From Moraxella sp. ZY210820 (lineage in GTDB: Bacteria > Pseudomonadota > Gammaproteobacteria > Pseudomonadales > Moraxellaceae), in contig NZ_CP089978.1 of assembly GCF_030674635.1 (NCBI RefSeq), positions 2,232,001-2,296,000 of the forward strand: 64,000 bases of DNA, written 5' to 3'. Below the pieces are notes generated by a model. The model saw nothing but the letters and a program-made list of their open reading frames with translations, was not told the origin of the DNA and did not search any database. Position numbers and translations under genes: made by a program. The stretch's first letter is position 1. The number at the start of each line of letters is the position of its first letter. Positions 47,510 to 57,100 of this stretch are shown here, piece after piece.

Positions 47510-48127
47510 ATGACTCGTATTGCATTATTAGATTATGGCATGGGCAATTTGCATTCCGTGTCTAAAGCCCTAGAACACGTTGGAGCAACCGTTGATATTA
47601 CCAATAATCCACAAATCATTGCTAAAGCAGATAAAATCGTTTTCCCCGGTGTAGGGGCGATGCGTGATTGTATGCACGGTATGCGTGAGGCAGGTATTGA
47701 TAATGTGGTGAAAAATGCTGTATTTAATAAACCTGTACTGGCAATTTGTGTGGGAATGCAGGCATTAATGCAACATTCTGAAGAAAATGATGGTGTTGAT
47801 GCGTTGGGGATTTTTCAAGGTAAAGTCAAACGTTTTCTGCAGATTGATGGCTTAAAAGTACCACATATGGGCTGGAATACTGTATATCAACATGACGAAA
47901 ATCACCCAATGTGGCGTAATATTGAGCAAAATAGCCGTTTTTATTTTGTACATAGTTATTATGTAGAACCTGAAAATGTTGCCATTTCCGCAGGAAGTTG
48001 TGAATATGGAATAAATTTCTGTACAGCGATTCATCAAGAAAATCTATTTGCTACGCAATTTCACCCAGAAAAAAGCCATACGGTTGGTTTACAGTTATTG
48101 AAAAACTTTGTGGAATGGGATATTTAA
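47510..48127 (+). CDS. hisH: Imidazole glycerol phosphate synthase, glutamine amidotransferase subunit
   Basis: HisH hydrolyses glutamine and channels ammonia to HisF in histidine synthesis. The 205-residue class I amidotransferase has the start [20 protein letters not shown]. The nucleophile is in [16 protein letters not shown] (Cys near 84), and the catalytic His and Glu are in [24 protein letters not shown] is also typical. hisA and hisF are not in the window. The next gene, tesB-like, starts 13 bases later, so they may share a transcript. Confidence 0.96.
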   Translation: MTRIALLDYGMGNLHSVSKALEHVGATVDITNNPQIIAKADKIVFPGVGAMRDCMHGMREAGIDNVVKNAVFNKPVLAICVGMQALMQHSEENDGVDALGIFQGKVKRFLQIDGLKVPHMGWNTVYQHDENHPMWRNIEQNSRFYFVHSYYVEPENVAISAGSCEYGINFCTAIHQENLFATQFHPEKSHTVGLQLLKNFVEWDI

Positions 48128-48140
48128 TCAGGATAGTACG

Positions 48141-49004
48141 ATGACAAATTTAACCCAAGAATTAATTGAATTATTGACTTTAGAACGCTTAGAAGACAAT
48201 TTATTTCGGGGACAAAGCCGTAATTTAGTAGGTAAACGTGTATTTGGTGGACAAGTTTTAGGTCAAGCTTTACGGGCTGCATCTTATACGACTGACCGCC
48301 CTGCCCATTCATTACACGCCTATTTTTTATATGGTGGCGATATTAATGCTCCAATTGTTTATGAAGTACAGCGTATTCGTGATGGCAAAAGTTTTACCAA
48401 TCGTCAAGTCAATGCAATTCAACATGGACGTGTTATTTTCTCGGCAATGGTATCTTTTGCAGAATATGAACAAGGTTTAGATTATCAAATGAATCCACCT
48501 ACATATCCTGCACCAGAAACCTTAAAAAATGAGCAACAAATTAAACAGGAAATGGTTGAATTTGTGCCAGAAAATGTGCGGACTTTTTTTATGCGTGATC
48601 GTCATGTAGAAATTCGCCCAATTAATTTACAAAATCCATTTAGACCTGAACCGAGCCCTGCTAAAAATGCCCATTATTTACGCACTCATGAGCCATTAAG
48701 TACAGATGATGTTGCATTACATCAAGCTATTGTTGCGTTTTATTCTGATTTTATTTTAATGACCACTGCTTTACGTCCACACGGTATGAGTTTATTTACA
48801 CCGAATTTACAGTGTGCCAGTATTGACCATACTATCTATTTCCATCGTCCACTTCGTGCTGATGATTGGATGTTATACGATATTGAAGCGACAACTAGTA
48901 GTAATTCTCGTGGTTTGAATTTTGGTAAAATGTTCCAAAATGGTGAACTCGTTGCAAGCACGGTACAAGAAGGTTTAATGCGTTTGCGGGAAATTGAAAT
49001 TTAA
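48141..49004 (+). CDS. tesB: Acyl-CoA thioesterase II
   Basis: This is a 287-residue double hot-dog thioesterase that hydrolyses acyl-CoA to free fatty acid and CoA. The N-terminal hot-dog shows VFGGQVLGQALRAAS and SLHAYFLYGGD; the RDGKSFTNRQVNAIQHGRVIFS segment follows. The C-terminal half has SIDHTIYFHRPLRADDWMLYD and SRGLNFGKMFQNGELVAS, with Asp, Thr/Ser and Gln in TesB-like places. ATG 48141 is used because AGGA lies upstream; an earlier in-frame ATG overlaps the hisH end. Confidence 0.95.
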   Translation: MTNLTQELIELLTLERLEDNLFRGQSRNLVGKRVFGGQVLGQALRAASYTTDRPAHSLHAYFLYGGDINAPIVYEVQRIRDGKSFTNRQVNAIQHGRVIFSAMVSFAEYEQGLDYQMNPPTYPAPETLKNEQQIKQEMVEFVPENVRTFFMRDRHVEIRPINLQNPFRPEPSPAKNAHYLRTHEPLSTDDVALHQAIVAFYSDFILMTTALRPHGMSLFTPNLQCASIDHTIYFHRPLRADDWMLYDIEATTSSNSRGLNFGKMFQNGELVASTVQEGLMRLREIEI

Positions 49005-49025
49005 TATTTATCTACTGAGGTCAAT

Positions 49026-50798
49026 ATGTCTTGGGATATTGTGGCAACACTTGCTGTAACAGGTATTGCCGTTTTCTTATTTGCTACTGAAAAATTAAGA
49101 ATGGATGCTGTTGCCATTTTAGTGCTGTGTTCATTGGTTATTTTAGGACAAGTTGATACATCAACTGCATTTAGTGGTTTTGCCAATTCAGCAACCGTAA
49201 CCGTTGCTGCCATGTTTGTGCTTGCTGCTGGCTTACAAAATAGCGGTGCTTTAGATAATGTTGGCAGTTTATTATCTAAAGCTAAATCACCATGGATATT
49301 TTTGCTTACCTTGTTTGGCATCAATGCCGTGATTTCACCCTTTGTCAATAATACCGCAGTCGTGGCAGTATTAATTCCTCTTGTGATTGCCGCTGCACAA
49401 AATATTAAAATGGCACCATCTAAGGCATTGATTCCACTGTCATTCTCATCACAAATGGCAGGTGTTTGTACCTTGATTGGTACATCAACTAATTTATTGG
49501 TCAATGCCATTGCACAAAAACAAGGACATCAAGGCTTTGCTATGTTTGATTTTGCCTTGCTTGGTATGATTTTCTTTGTCGTTGGTATGGTCTATATATT
49601 ATTGACTAGTAAGTTTTTATTACCAGAAACACGTTTGCAATTAGAAGATGGTGAAGGTTTTGGTAAATATGTGGCGGAACTTAAGGTCAATTCAGATTCT
49701 CCTTTGATTGGTAAAAGCACCTCTGAATCAGGATTAAATGATGAATTAAATTTATTTACCATTGGCGTGTTGCGTGATGGCGAACGCTTACCAACACCAA
49801 GTTATCAAGCATTACAAAAATACGATATTTTATTATTGCGTGGTGAATCAGAAAATTTACGCAAAGTGAGAGATAAATATGGTTTACATCATGTAGTCTA
49901 TGGTCGCCGTGATAGCGATGATGATATTGATGACAGCTTAATGGTGGCAGAAATAATGATTTCGCCAACATCTCGTTGGTTAGGAGGCACAATTCCGATT
50001 TTACAAGAACGTTGGAATAAAAATGCAACGATTTTAGGTATGCAACGTCGCAGTAAAATCATTCGTGAACGTTTACGCCGTACATCATTTAAAGTGGGCG
50101 ATATTTTATTACTAACCTTACCCAAAGAAGATATTTCGGCTTTGCGTAAAAATAAAGATTTTATTGTATTATCAGCACAGTTAGCTAAACCCGAAGGTAA
50201 CTGGCGTGGTAAATTTGCGATGGGTGTGATGGTTGCAGTTGTTGCAAGTTCGAGTTTATTTGATATATCGATTGCTATTTGTGCCTTATTAGGTGCACTT
50301 GCCATGTGTGCCGCACGTTGCTTAACGCCTGACGAAGCCTATGAATCAATAGATTGGAAAATCATTTTGGTTTTAGCAGGCTTATTACCTTTGGGCGAAG
50401 CAATGGCAAATAGCGGAGCCGCACAATTTATTGTGGATAATACCTTAGGACAAATGACTTCTTTTGGTCCTTTAGTGGTATTAGCAGTATTATATTTATT
50501 AACAATGGTTTTAACAGAACTGATGAGTAATGCTGGGACTGCTGTATTAATGACACCCATTGCCATCTCAACCGCTCAAATGCTTGGTGTAGATGCTTCC
50601 CCATTCATCATTGCGGTAATGTTTGCCGCCGCAACCAGTTTTATGACACCTGTGGGTTATCAAACCAATACGATGGTTTATGGTGCAGGGGGATATAAAT
50701 TTAGTGATTTTATCAAAATTGGTGTGCCATTGAATATTATTTATTGGATTGTTGGGGTGATTTGTATTCCATATTTCTTCCCATTTAATGTGCAATAA
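49026..50798 (+). CDS. SLC13-type permease with TrkA-C domains
   Basis: This 590-residue ion-coupled transporter follows the DASS/CitM-like pattern. Helices and the paired hairpin motifs PFVNNTAVVAVLIPLV with GTSTNLLVNA fill the N-terminal half, and SNAGTAVLMTPIA with TPVGYQTNTMVYGAGGY the C-terminal half. Between them, at about 205-380, are two RCK-C (TrkA-C) domains. Family members carry sulfate, citrate or dicarboxylates; the substrate here cannot be assigned. It follows tesB by 21 bases and ends at a strong terminator shared with xerD. Confidence 0.88.
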   Translation: MSWDIVATLAVTGIAVFLFATEKLRMDAVAILVLCSLVILGQVDTSTAFSGFANSATVTVAAMFVLAAGLQNSGALDNVGSLLSKAKSPWIFLLTLFGINAVISPFVNNTAVVAVLIPLVIAAAQNIKMAPSKALIPLSFSSQMAGVCTLIGTSTNLLVNAIAQKQGHQGFAMFDFALLGMIFFVVGMVYILLTSKFLLPETRLQLEDGEGFGKYVAELKVNSDSPLIGKSTSESGLNDELNLFTIGVLRDGERLPTPSYQALQKYDILLLRGESENLRKVRDKYGLHHVVYGRRDSDDDIDDSLMVAEIMISPTSRWLGGTIPILQERWNKNATILGMQRRSKIIRERLRRTSFKVGDILLLTLPKEDISALRKNKDFIVLSAQLAKPEGNWRGKFAMGVMVAVVASSSLFDISIAICALLGALAMCAARCLTPDEAYESIDWKIILVLAGLLPLGEAMANSGAAQFIVDNTLGQMTSFGPLVVLAVLYLLTMVLTELMSNAGTAVLMTPIAISTAQMLGVDASPFIIAVMFAAATSFMTPVGYQTNTMVYGAGGYKFSDFIKIGVPLNIIYWIVGVICIPYFFPFNVQ

Positions 50799-50812
50799 AT
50801 CACGGCTTAAAT

Positions 50813-50857
50813 AGCCTGATAATTTGATGTAAATCATCATTTTATCAGGCTTTTTTT
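50813..50857. terminator. Bidirectional terminator between the permease and xerD
   Basis: AGCCTGATAA and TTATCAGGCT form a 10-base outer stem with further pairing inside (TGATG and CATCA), followed by seven T residues. It lies between convergent genes. Confidence 0.88.
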
Positions 50858-50861
50858 ATGA

Positions 50862-51779
50862 TTAACCACGTGGATGATATAATTCATGTAGCTGTTGTAA
50901 ACGATGTTGAGCAACGTGCGTATAAATTTGTGTGGTTGATAGATTTTCGTGTCCCAATAATAATTGTACGGTACGCAAATCAGCTCCATAATTCAACAAA
51001 TGAGTAGCAAACGCATGACGTAAAGTATGTGGCGATAATTCTGCAGTAATTTTAGCTTGTAAGGCATAACGTTTAATCGCATACCAAAAATTTTGCCGAC
51101 TCATAATCCCACCATGTTGGGTCAAAAATACATAATCGCTCTGACTTTTTAACAACAACGGACGAGATAATTTAAAATATTGTTGCAACCAAAATACCGC
51201 ATTTTCGCCTAAAGGCACTAAACGCTCCTTATTCCCCTTGCCTAATGTTCGAATAAATCCATGATTTAAATCAATTAATTCTGTTTTTAATAACAATAGT
51301 TCCGATACACGCAAACCACAGGCATATAACACTTCTAACATAGCTTTATCTCTTAAGCCTAATACATCTTCAATATTCGGAGCATTAAGCAAAGCTATTA
51401 CATCATCTTCTGATAATGCTTTTGGTAAAGGTGTTCCTAATTTTGGAATTTTATGTTCTTTTACAGGGTCATCATCTCTTAAATTTTGTAAGCGTAAAAA
51501 CTTAAAAAATTGGCGTAATGCCGATAAAGTGCGTGCAATTGAACGTGGACTTTTTCCTTGTTTAGTGAGATACATCACCGCATCGCCAATATCAACACTT
51601 TTCCACTCAGTTAAAGCGTGTTGATGACTTGCTGTACATTGAATTAAATCTGAAAGATAAGCATTACGTGTGTGTGGACTAACATCTTGGGCAATTAAAT
51701 AATCACGAAAACCATATAAAAATGGCATAGAATCAGGGATTTGTACAGGTGTTGGTGTGCGTGGTTTTTTGGCTATCAT
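50862..51779 (-). CDS. xerD: Site-specific tyrosine recombinase XerD
   Basis: XerD resolves chromosome dimers at dif together with XerC. The 305-residue protein has an N-terminal SAM-like core-binding domain (FRDYLIAQDVSPHTRNAYLSDL) and a C-terminal catalytic domain. All catalytic residues are visible: Arg in GLRVSEL, Lys in GKGNKERLVPLG, HTLRHAFATHLL, GHENLSTTQIYTH with the nucleophilic Tyr. The end YHPRG resembles the HHPRA terminus of XerD rather than XerC. Its start precedes the ppa gene's stop by about 95 bases. Confidence 0.92.
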   Translation of the reverse strand: MIAKKPRTPTPVQIPDSMPFLYGFRDYLIAQDVSPHTRNAYLSDLIQCTASHQHALTEWKSVDIGDAVMYLTKQGKSPRSIARTLSALRQFFKFLRLQNLRDDDPVKEHKIPKLGTPLPKALSEDDVIALLNAPNIEDVLGLRDKAMLEVLYACGLRVSELLLLKTELIDLNHGFIRTLGKGNKERLVPLGENAVFWLQQYFKLSRPLLLKSQSDYVFLTQHGGIMSRQNFWYAIKRYALQAKITAELSPHTLRHAFATHLLNYGADLRTVQLLLGHENLSTTQIYTHVAQHRLQQLHELYHPRG

Positions 51780-51872
51780 GATGATATTCCATAAAAAATG
51801 TCCATAATCTTGTGATGACCATTGAGCATCAATATGAGATTATGAACATTCTATTAATTTATCAAACAATAC

Positions 51873-52406
51873 TTAAGCTTGTTCTTTCCAACGTTGTTGT
51901 GATTCTTTAATCACTTGTTTTGCTTCTTCAATATCGCCCCAATGTTCAACTTTGGTCGTGCCAGCTTTTTTCAAATCTTTATAGTGATTGAAATGGAACT
52001 CAATTTGCTTAATCAATTGAGCTGGCAAATCCGCTAAGCTATTGATTGCATTACCATTATTTCGGTCATCTGCAGGTACAACAACGATTTTATCATCAAC
52101 TTCGCCATCATCAACAAATTTCATCACACCAATTACTTTGGCTTCCATAAAAATCCCTGTTGGTAATGGTTCTTCTGTGATGATTAAAGCATCTAATTCA
52201 TCGCCATCTTCATCTAAAGTTTGTGGAATAAAACCATAATTGGTTGGTTTAGCAAATAATTTTGGCTCTACACGGTCAAGTTGCATCACGCCTAATTTGC
52301 GATTCCACTCGATTTTATTATTTGAACCTGCTGGAATTTCAATAACAACGTTAATAATACCGCCATCAACATCGCCTGCATCTAAAATTTGGTTAAAATC
52401 AGCCAT
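51873..52406 (-). CDS. ppa: Inorganic pyrophosphatase
   Basis: This family I soluble pyrophosphatase splits PPi and drives biosynthetic reactions forward. The 177-residue protein has the family signature DEDGDELDALIITEEPLPTG (metal-binding Asp residues) and VVVPADDRNNGN after the VDDGEVDDKI segment. The N-terminal IEIPAGSNNKIEWNRK and C-terminal HFNHYKDLKKAGTTKVEHWG regions are also typical. It is divergent from wza, with 210 bases of AT-rich sequence between. Confidence 0.97.
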   Translation of the reverse strand: MADFNQILDAGDVDGGIINVVIEIPAGSNNKIEWNRKLGVMQLDRVEPKLFAKPTNYGFIPQTLDEDGDELDALIITEEPLPTGIFMEAKVIGVMKFVDDGEVDDKIVVVPADDRNNGNAINSLADLPAQLIKQIEFHFNHYKDLKKAGTTKVEHWGDIEEAKQVIKESQQRWKEQA

Positions 52407-52592
52407 TACATTATCCTGTTTAAGGTTTAAAAATGATAGGAATTATAACAATATTTATGTTTTTTCTCTAGCACTAATAAAACAACAAATTTATTCATTA
52501 TTATTGATAATTATTATAAATTAATAAGTTAGATAATGCTAAACTTTATGGTATTTTTTGTATCTTTTATTTATTTTACATCGCTTTTATTT

Positions 52593-52598
52593 TATAAT
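52593..52598 (+). promoter_or_regulatory. -10 box of the wza-wzb-wzc operon
   Basis: A perfect TATAAT lies 37 bases ahead of the preferred wza start; the -35 (TTTATT) is poor, so activation may be needed. Its position argues against wza starts upstream of it. Confidence 0.5.
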
Positions 52599-52634
52599 GA
52601 CAAGTTAATTATCGATATGTACAGGGCTACTATT

Positions 52635-53753
52635 GTGAAATCTTATTCATCATTTTTTTTACCGTTCAGTTTATGTGTTTTGATAACTGGCTGTGCTATA
52701 GCACCTGGTTTTCAAACCTATGATTTACCAACTACTGGCTCATATCAAACCGAACAAGGTGCGATGGTGAATATTATACCAATTACACAACATAATTTAA
52801 TGGAGATTAATCGTCCACAACCGATAACGCCTGTACCTAATAAAACACAAAATTTAGCAACATTATTTAGCAATAATACACCTGTACAATATCACTTACA
52901 ACCTTATGATGTGTTATCTATTCAGATGTGGGCGTATCCTGAAATAACACCACCTATCACTATTAACAATGAAGTTGGTGCCAAATCAGCAGGTTATCAA
53001 ATTGATGCCACAGGTCATATTGAATTACCATTAATTGGACGTTATAAAGCTTCGGGTAAAACGGTTGCACAAATCAGCAAAGAGTTACGTCAATTATTTG
53101 CACGCTATTTGACTCAACCTGACCCTATTGTTCGTGTGTTGTCCTATGAAAGCCAGCGTTATTCAGTACAAGGTAATGTTAATCGTAGCGGACAATTTTA
53201 TTTTGATAACCAACCTGTGAGTGTTTACACCGCTTTAGGTTTAGCAGGTGGCATTAGCCAAACAGGAGACCAATCTGCCATTACTTTAATCCGCAATGGT
53301 GTAAGTTATCAACTAAATCCATTAGACTTAGAAAAAACTGGCTATTCTCTACATAAATTATTACTTAAGCCAAATGATACCTTATATGTAGGTGCCAAAG
53401 AAAATCAAAAAGTATATGTCATGGGTGAATCAGGTAAAAACCAAGCGATTACTTTGCGTGAACAAGGTATGACCTTAAGTGATACTTTGGGTGAAAGTTT
53501 AGGCGTAAATCCAATGTACGCAAGTGCGAAACGTATTTATATTTTGCGTACCGATTTAAATAGCAAACAAACGAATATCTATGTCATGGATTTAGCAACT
53601 TTAGGTAATTTTGGGTTAGCTAACCAATTTGCCATGAACCGTAATGATATTGTTTATGTCGATGCAACGGGTATTGCACGTTGGCAACGTATTGTCAGTC
53701 AATTAGTTCCATTCTCTAGTGCGATTAATAGTTTTGCACAACTCGGAAATTAA
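52635..53753 (+). CDS. wza: Polysaccharide export outer-membrane lipoprotein Wza
   Basis: Wza forms the octameric outer-membrane channel for capsule or exopolysaccharide. From GTG 52635 the 372-residue protein has a lipoprotein signal (MKSYSSFFLPFSLCVLITGC). Then come the poly-export domain (YHLQPYDVLSIQMWAYPE...LPLIGRYKASGKTVAQISKELR) and SLBB-like domains (VYTALGLAGGISQTGDQSAITLIRNG). The end WQRIVSQLVP fits the membrane-spanning helix. I prefer the GTG because AGGG lies eight bases upstream and the signal peptide is then ideal; ATG 52617 is the alternative. It leads a three-gene operon. Confidence 0.94.
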   Translation: MKSYSSFFLPFSLCVLITGCAIAPGFQTYDLPTTGSYQTEQGAMVNIIPITQHNLMEINRPQPITPVPNKTQNLATLFSNNTPVQYHLQPYDVLSIQMWAYPEITPPITINNEVGAKSAGYQIDATGHIELPLIGRYKASGKTVAQISKELRQLFARYLTQPDPIVRVLSYESQRYSVQGNVNRSGQFYFDNQPVSVYTALGLAGGISQTGDQSAITLIRNGVSYQLNPLDLEKTGYSLHKLLLKPNDTLYVGAKENQKVYVMGESGKNQAITLREQGMTLSDTLGESLGVNPMYASAKRIYILRTDLNSKQTNIYVMDLATLGNFGLANQFAMNRNDIVYVDATGIARWQRIVSQLVPFSSAINSFAQLGN

Positions 53754-53763
53754 AGGTAAATTT

Positions 53764-54192
53764 ATGAAATTTAATAATATCCTTGTAGTTTGTGTAGGCA
53801 ATATTTGCCGTAGTCCAATGGCAGAATATTTTTTTAAAACCGCACGCCCAGAATTAAATATTTCATCAGCAGGTATTTCAGGTATGGTTGATTATCCTGC
53901 AGATGATAAAGCGATTTTGTGTATGGACCGCTTGAATATTGATATGCGTGAACATAAAGCACGTAAACTCAATGAACAACACGTTAAACAAGCTGATTTA
54001 ATTTTAGTGATGAGTAGCAGACAGCAACAACATATTGAAAAAACATGGTCTTTTGCTAAAGGTAAAGTCTTTCGCTTAGGACATTGGCGTAATACCAATA
54101 TTGCAGACCCTTATCAACATGACCAAGCATTTTTTGATGAAGTTTGTCAATTAATTCAAGATTCTGTGAATGATTGGAACCAGCGTATTTAA
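53764..54192 (+). CDS. wzb: Low-molecular-weight protein tyrosine phosphatase Wzb
   Basis: This 142-residue phosphatase should remove phosphate from the tyrosine tail of the Wzc kinase in the same operon. The P-loop VCVGNICRSPMAE (CX5R, Cys near 12) and the late general acid in IADPYQHD are intact. The length matches the family. ATG 53764 is chosen for the AAAGGT upstream and because the P-loop then starts at the usual distance. It begins 10 bases after the wza stop. Confidence 0.95.
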   Translation: MKFNNILVVCVGNICRSPMAEYFFKTARPELNISSAGISGMVDYPADDKAILCMDRLNIDMREHKARKLNEQHVKQADLILVMSSRQQQHIEKTWSFAKGKVFRLGHWRNTNIADPYQHDQAFFDEVCQLIQDSVNDWNQRI

Positions 54193-54248
54193 CCATTATT
54201 TTTTAAGTAAACTAGCACCATCTATCGGCATAAGCAGAGTAATTTTAC

Positions 54249-56435
54249 ATGAAACATACAGGTCAAACAAATAACAATCATTCTGAAGATACCATTGATT
54301 TAAGGGAATTATTTTTTTCATTAGCTTATCAATGGAAGATGATTTCATTATGCTCAGTACTTGCATTATCAGCTGGAGCATTGTATTTACGTGCGACACC
54401 AGATACTTATGCCGTCAATGCTATGGTGCAAGTTGAATCTAAAAAAGGAGCTTCTGCTGCTTTATTGGGTGATTTATCAAGTATAATGGATCAAAGTTCA
54501 CCCGCTCAAGCTGAAATTGAAATTTTAAAATCACGTATGATTTTAGGTCAAGTCATTGAGAATTTAAATTTAAATGTCTTAATTAATAGTCCAGACAATA
54601 CATTATATAATCGCATTGTTCATCAGCCTAAATATCATACTGAATATCAACCAAATTATGTTGGTTTTTCTGATGGTACACAAACTTTTGCTGTTGATAA
54701 ATTTAGTGTTCCAGAAATTTATGAAAATCAAAATTTAGTACTCAATTTACAAGATAAAAACTTTACTCTTGAAGATCATGAAGGTAAAGTTTTGCATAAA
54801 GGGGAAATTAATCAACCAACTTTTGACTCGACATGGAATTTAAATGTCTATAGTGAAAGTCCATCTCTCCATGGTCGTTATTATTTAAAGAAACTTTCAA
54901 CTTCTGCAGCAGTCAATCATTTCATCAGTTCATATAATGTAGCAGAGAAAGGTAAAGCCTCTGGTATTATTCAACTAGGCTATCAAGGACAAGACAAAGA
55001 GCATTTAGTTAAAGTACTTAACCATGTATTACAAGTTTATAGTGCACAAAATATTGAACGTCGTGGTGCTGAAACAGCACAAACCTTGCGTGTGCTTGAA
55101 GAAAAATTACCTGAATTAAAAGCTCAACTTGATGAATCTGAACGTTTATATAATGAATTCCGTAGTCAAAATAATACCATTGATATTAAAAAGGAATCTG
55201 AATTATTCTTAAGCCAAACCATTACTTTAGAAACTAAAAAATTGGAATTGGAACAAAAACGTGCAGAATATTCAGCAAAATATACCAATGAACATCCAAT
55301 GATGCAGGAATTAATCACACAAGAACAATCAATTAATCAAAAATTAGCTGAATTAAATTCTACATTAAAAGAAGTTCCCGATTTACAGCGTCAGCATTTA
55401 CAGCTTTATCGAGATGTTGAAGTAAACACACAACTTTATACCAATTTGCTCAACTCTTATCAACAATTAAAAGTTGCTAAAGCAGGTGAAATTGGTTCAG
55501 TACGTATTATTGATACTGCTGTTATTCCTGAAAATCCAGTAAAACCGAAAAAAGCAATTATATTAGCTTTATCACTCATTGTAGGTGCATTTTTAGGCAT
55601 ATTATTAGCATTAGCGAAAAACTTATTACGTTCTGGTATTCGTTCTTCAGAAGAAATTGAAAATATGCTGGATATTCCAGTTTATGCTACTGTACCGCAT
55701 TCAGATATCCAAGAAAGCCGTATTCGTGTATTACAGAAACGTAAATTTATTCCAGTATTAGCAGTTACCAAAAATGATGATGTTGCGATTGAAAGTTTAA
55801 AAAGCGTGCGTACCATTATTCACTTAAATTTAGCACAAATTAAAAACTCAATTATTAATATTTCTGGTCCTGCACCGGGAGTCGGTAAATCATTTATTTC
55901 TGCAAATTTAGCTGGATTATTCGCTTTAGGTGGACAACGCACACTCATTATCGATGCTGATTTACGCCGTGGTTATTTACATAAGTACTTTGCTCAAGAA
56001 GTTGGTACAGGTTTAACGCAATATTTATTAGAATCTACTAAACTTGATAATATCATCAGTAAAACTTCAATTGATGGCTTAGATTTTATCCAACGTGGTA
56101 AAGCAGCAAGTAATTCATCTGAATTATTAGGTTCTGTACGCTTTGAAAAATTAATTGAAGAATTACGCAAACGTTATGACCGTATTATTATTGATACACC
56201 ACCTGTATTAGCTGTAACTGATGCTGTTTTAATTGGTAAACATAGTGATGTGAATTTACTTGTTGCACGTTATGCACAAACACAATTAAGTGAATTAGAA
56301 ATTACCCTTAGCCGTTTCAAACAAGCTGGCTTGGCAATCAATGGTTTTGTTCTCAATGGTATTAAGAAAGAAGCTGGTTATAGATATGGCAACTATAATT
56401 ATGCTTATAACTATACCGCAACCAAAGATGATTAA
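54249..56435 (+). CDS. wzc: Tyrosine-protein kinase / chain-length regulator Wzc
   Basis: This inner-membrane BY-kinase controls polysaccharide polymerisation and export. The 728-residue protein has a Wzz domain between two helices (about 30-48 and 435-460) with the VIPENPVKPKKA motif before the second. A periplasmic coiled coil lies at about 270-400. The kinase domain has Walker A GPAPGVGKS near 540, Walker A' LIIDADLRRG and Walker B RIIIDTPP. The C-terminal tail has six tyrosines in 14 residues (GYRYGNYNYAYNYT), the autophosphorylation cluster. It follows wzb by 56 bases and ends at a strong terminator; no glycosyltransferase or Wzx/Wzy gene follows. Confidence 0.96.
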   Translation: MKHTGQTNNNHSEDTIDLRELFFSLAYQWKMISLCSVLALSAGALYLRATPDTYAVNAMVQVESKKGASAALLGDLSSIMDQSSPAQAEIEILKSRMILGQVIENLNLNVLINSPDNTLYNRIVHQPKYHTEYQPNYVGFSDGTQTFAVDKFSVPEIYENQNLVLNLQDKNFTLEDHEGKVLHKGEINQPTFDSTWNLNVYSESPSLHGRYYLKKLSTSAAVNHFISSYNVAEKGKASGIIQLGYQGQDKEHLVKVLNHVLQVYSAQNIERRGAETAQTLRVLEEKLPELKAQLDESERLYNEFRSQNNTIDIKKESELFLSQTITLETKKLELEQKRAEYSAKYTNEHPMMQELITQEQSINQKLAELNSTLKEVPDLQRQHLQLYRDVEVNTQLYTNLLNSYQQLKVAKAGEIGSVRIIDTAVIPENPVKPKKAIILALSLIVGAFLGILLALAKNLLRSGIRSSEEIENMLDIPVYATVPHSDIQESRIRVLQKRKFIPVLAVTKNDDVAIESLKSVRTIIHLNLAQIKNSIINISGPAPGVGKSFISANLAGLFALGGQRTLIIDADLRRGYLHKYFAQEVGTGLTQYLLESTKLDNIISKTSIDGLDFIQRGKAASNSSELLGSVRFEKLIEELRKRYDRIIIDTPPVLAVTDAVLIGKHSDVNLLVARYAQTQLSELEITLSRFKQAGLAINGFVLNGIKKEAGYRYGNYNYAYNYTATKDD

Positions 56436-56450
56436 ATCATTAATTTAAAA

Positions 56451-56479
56451 AAAAGCCTATCTGATGATAGGCTTTTTTT
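56451..56479 (+). terminator. Terminator of wza-wzb-wzc
   Basis: AGCCTATC and GATAGGCT form an eight-base stem around TGAT, extended by A-T pairs and followed by seven T residues. Confidence 0.92.
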
Positions 56480-56771
56480 GATGATCAATAAATTACAAAC
56501 GCTAATAATAGGTCATTGATGTTATATTTCAGTTGATTATCACGTTATCAATGAGCAGTAATGTAGTATTAAAAATACATATCATATCAATCGTTTAGAT
56601 TTATATTGCAGTTATCGGTAGATTAAATATTTATTCAAGGGCTTAGAATATTCTAGGTCTTATTTAGCAATAAACCTAAAGAATGTAATGAGAAGGTGAT
56701 AGATTTGTTTAGGTTTTTGTTATGTACTTAGTATAAAAAATATATAGAATAATTTTAAGTATAATAAAATA
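56480..56771. other. Gene-free AT-rich gap
   Basis: There is no credible reading frame, tRNA or strong hairpin in this stretch. I see only AT-rich sequence and the word CATATCATATCAAT at 56578-56591, also found in the arms of repeat copies 1 and 4, which may be a relic. Confidence 0.5.
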
Positions 56772-56846
56772 TGGCAGGGGCGGCTGGATTCGAACCAACG
56801 GATGGCGGGATCAAAACCCGCTGCCTTACCACTTGGCGACGCCCCT
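56772..56846 (-). tRNA. tRNA-Gln (TTG)
   Basis: On the minus strand the 75-base gene has a fully paired acceptor stem (AGGGGCG with CGCCCCT), anticodon loop TTTTGAT with TTG, T-arm GTTGG-TTCGAAT-CCAGC and encoded GCCA end. Confidence 0.96.
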
Positions 56847-56858
56847 TTAGGTTTAGTT

Positions 56859-56887
56859 ATTCTAAAGCTAAAAAAGAGAATTGTCAA
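56859..56887 (-). promoter_or_regulatory. Promoter of tRNA-Gln
   Basis: On the minus strand TTGACA, a 17-base spacer and TAGAAT lie 12 bases ahead of the tRNA. Confidence 0.8.
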
Positions 56888-56946
56888 ATCATAATTGATT
56901 TTATTGTATTTTTATTAAACAAATAGATGAAATAGAATGCTAGAGT

Positions 56947-57100
56947 AACATGAGTTCAGACTTAATATTTGAATAAACTGTTGAAAATAAAAGAATAAGT
57001 AGAGTTGAGTAGCAATTAAAGCTACACAAGACACACCATTTCGATAAATACTTGTAAAAGGTGCATCTAGCAAAACTTAATATTTCTCAACCCTAACTCC
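56947..57100. repeat. Degenerate copy of the 203-bp miniature element
   Basis: AACATGAGTTCAGA at 56948 matches the terminal repeat at 29378 with two or three changes. An inner block at about 57030-57065, read on the minus strand (CACCTTTTACAAG, ATCGAAATGGTGTGTCTTG), matches the interior of the 29378-29580 element. The right end is not recognisable. Confidence 0.55.

Noticed and set aside
49001..49510. 169-residue minus-strand frame opposite the SLC13 permease
   Set aside because: It is a shadow of a membrane protein gene; the Thr/Ala-rich composition is the usual antisense product of hydrophobic codons.
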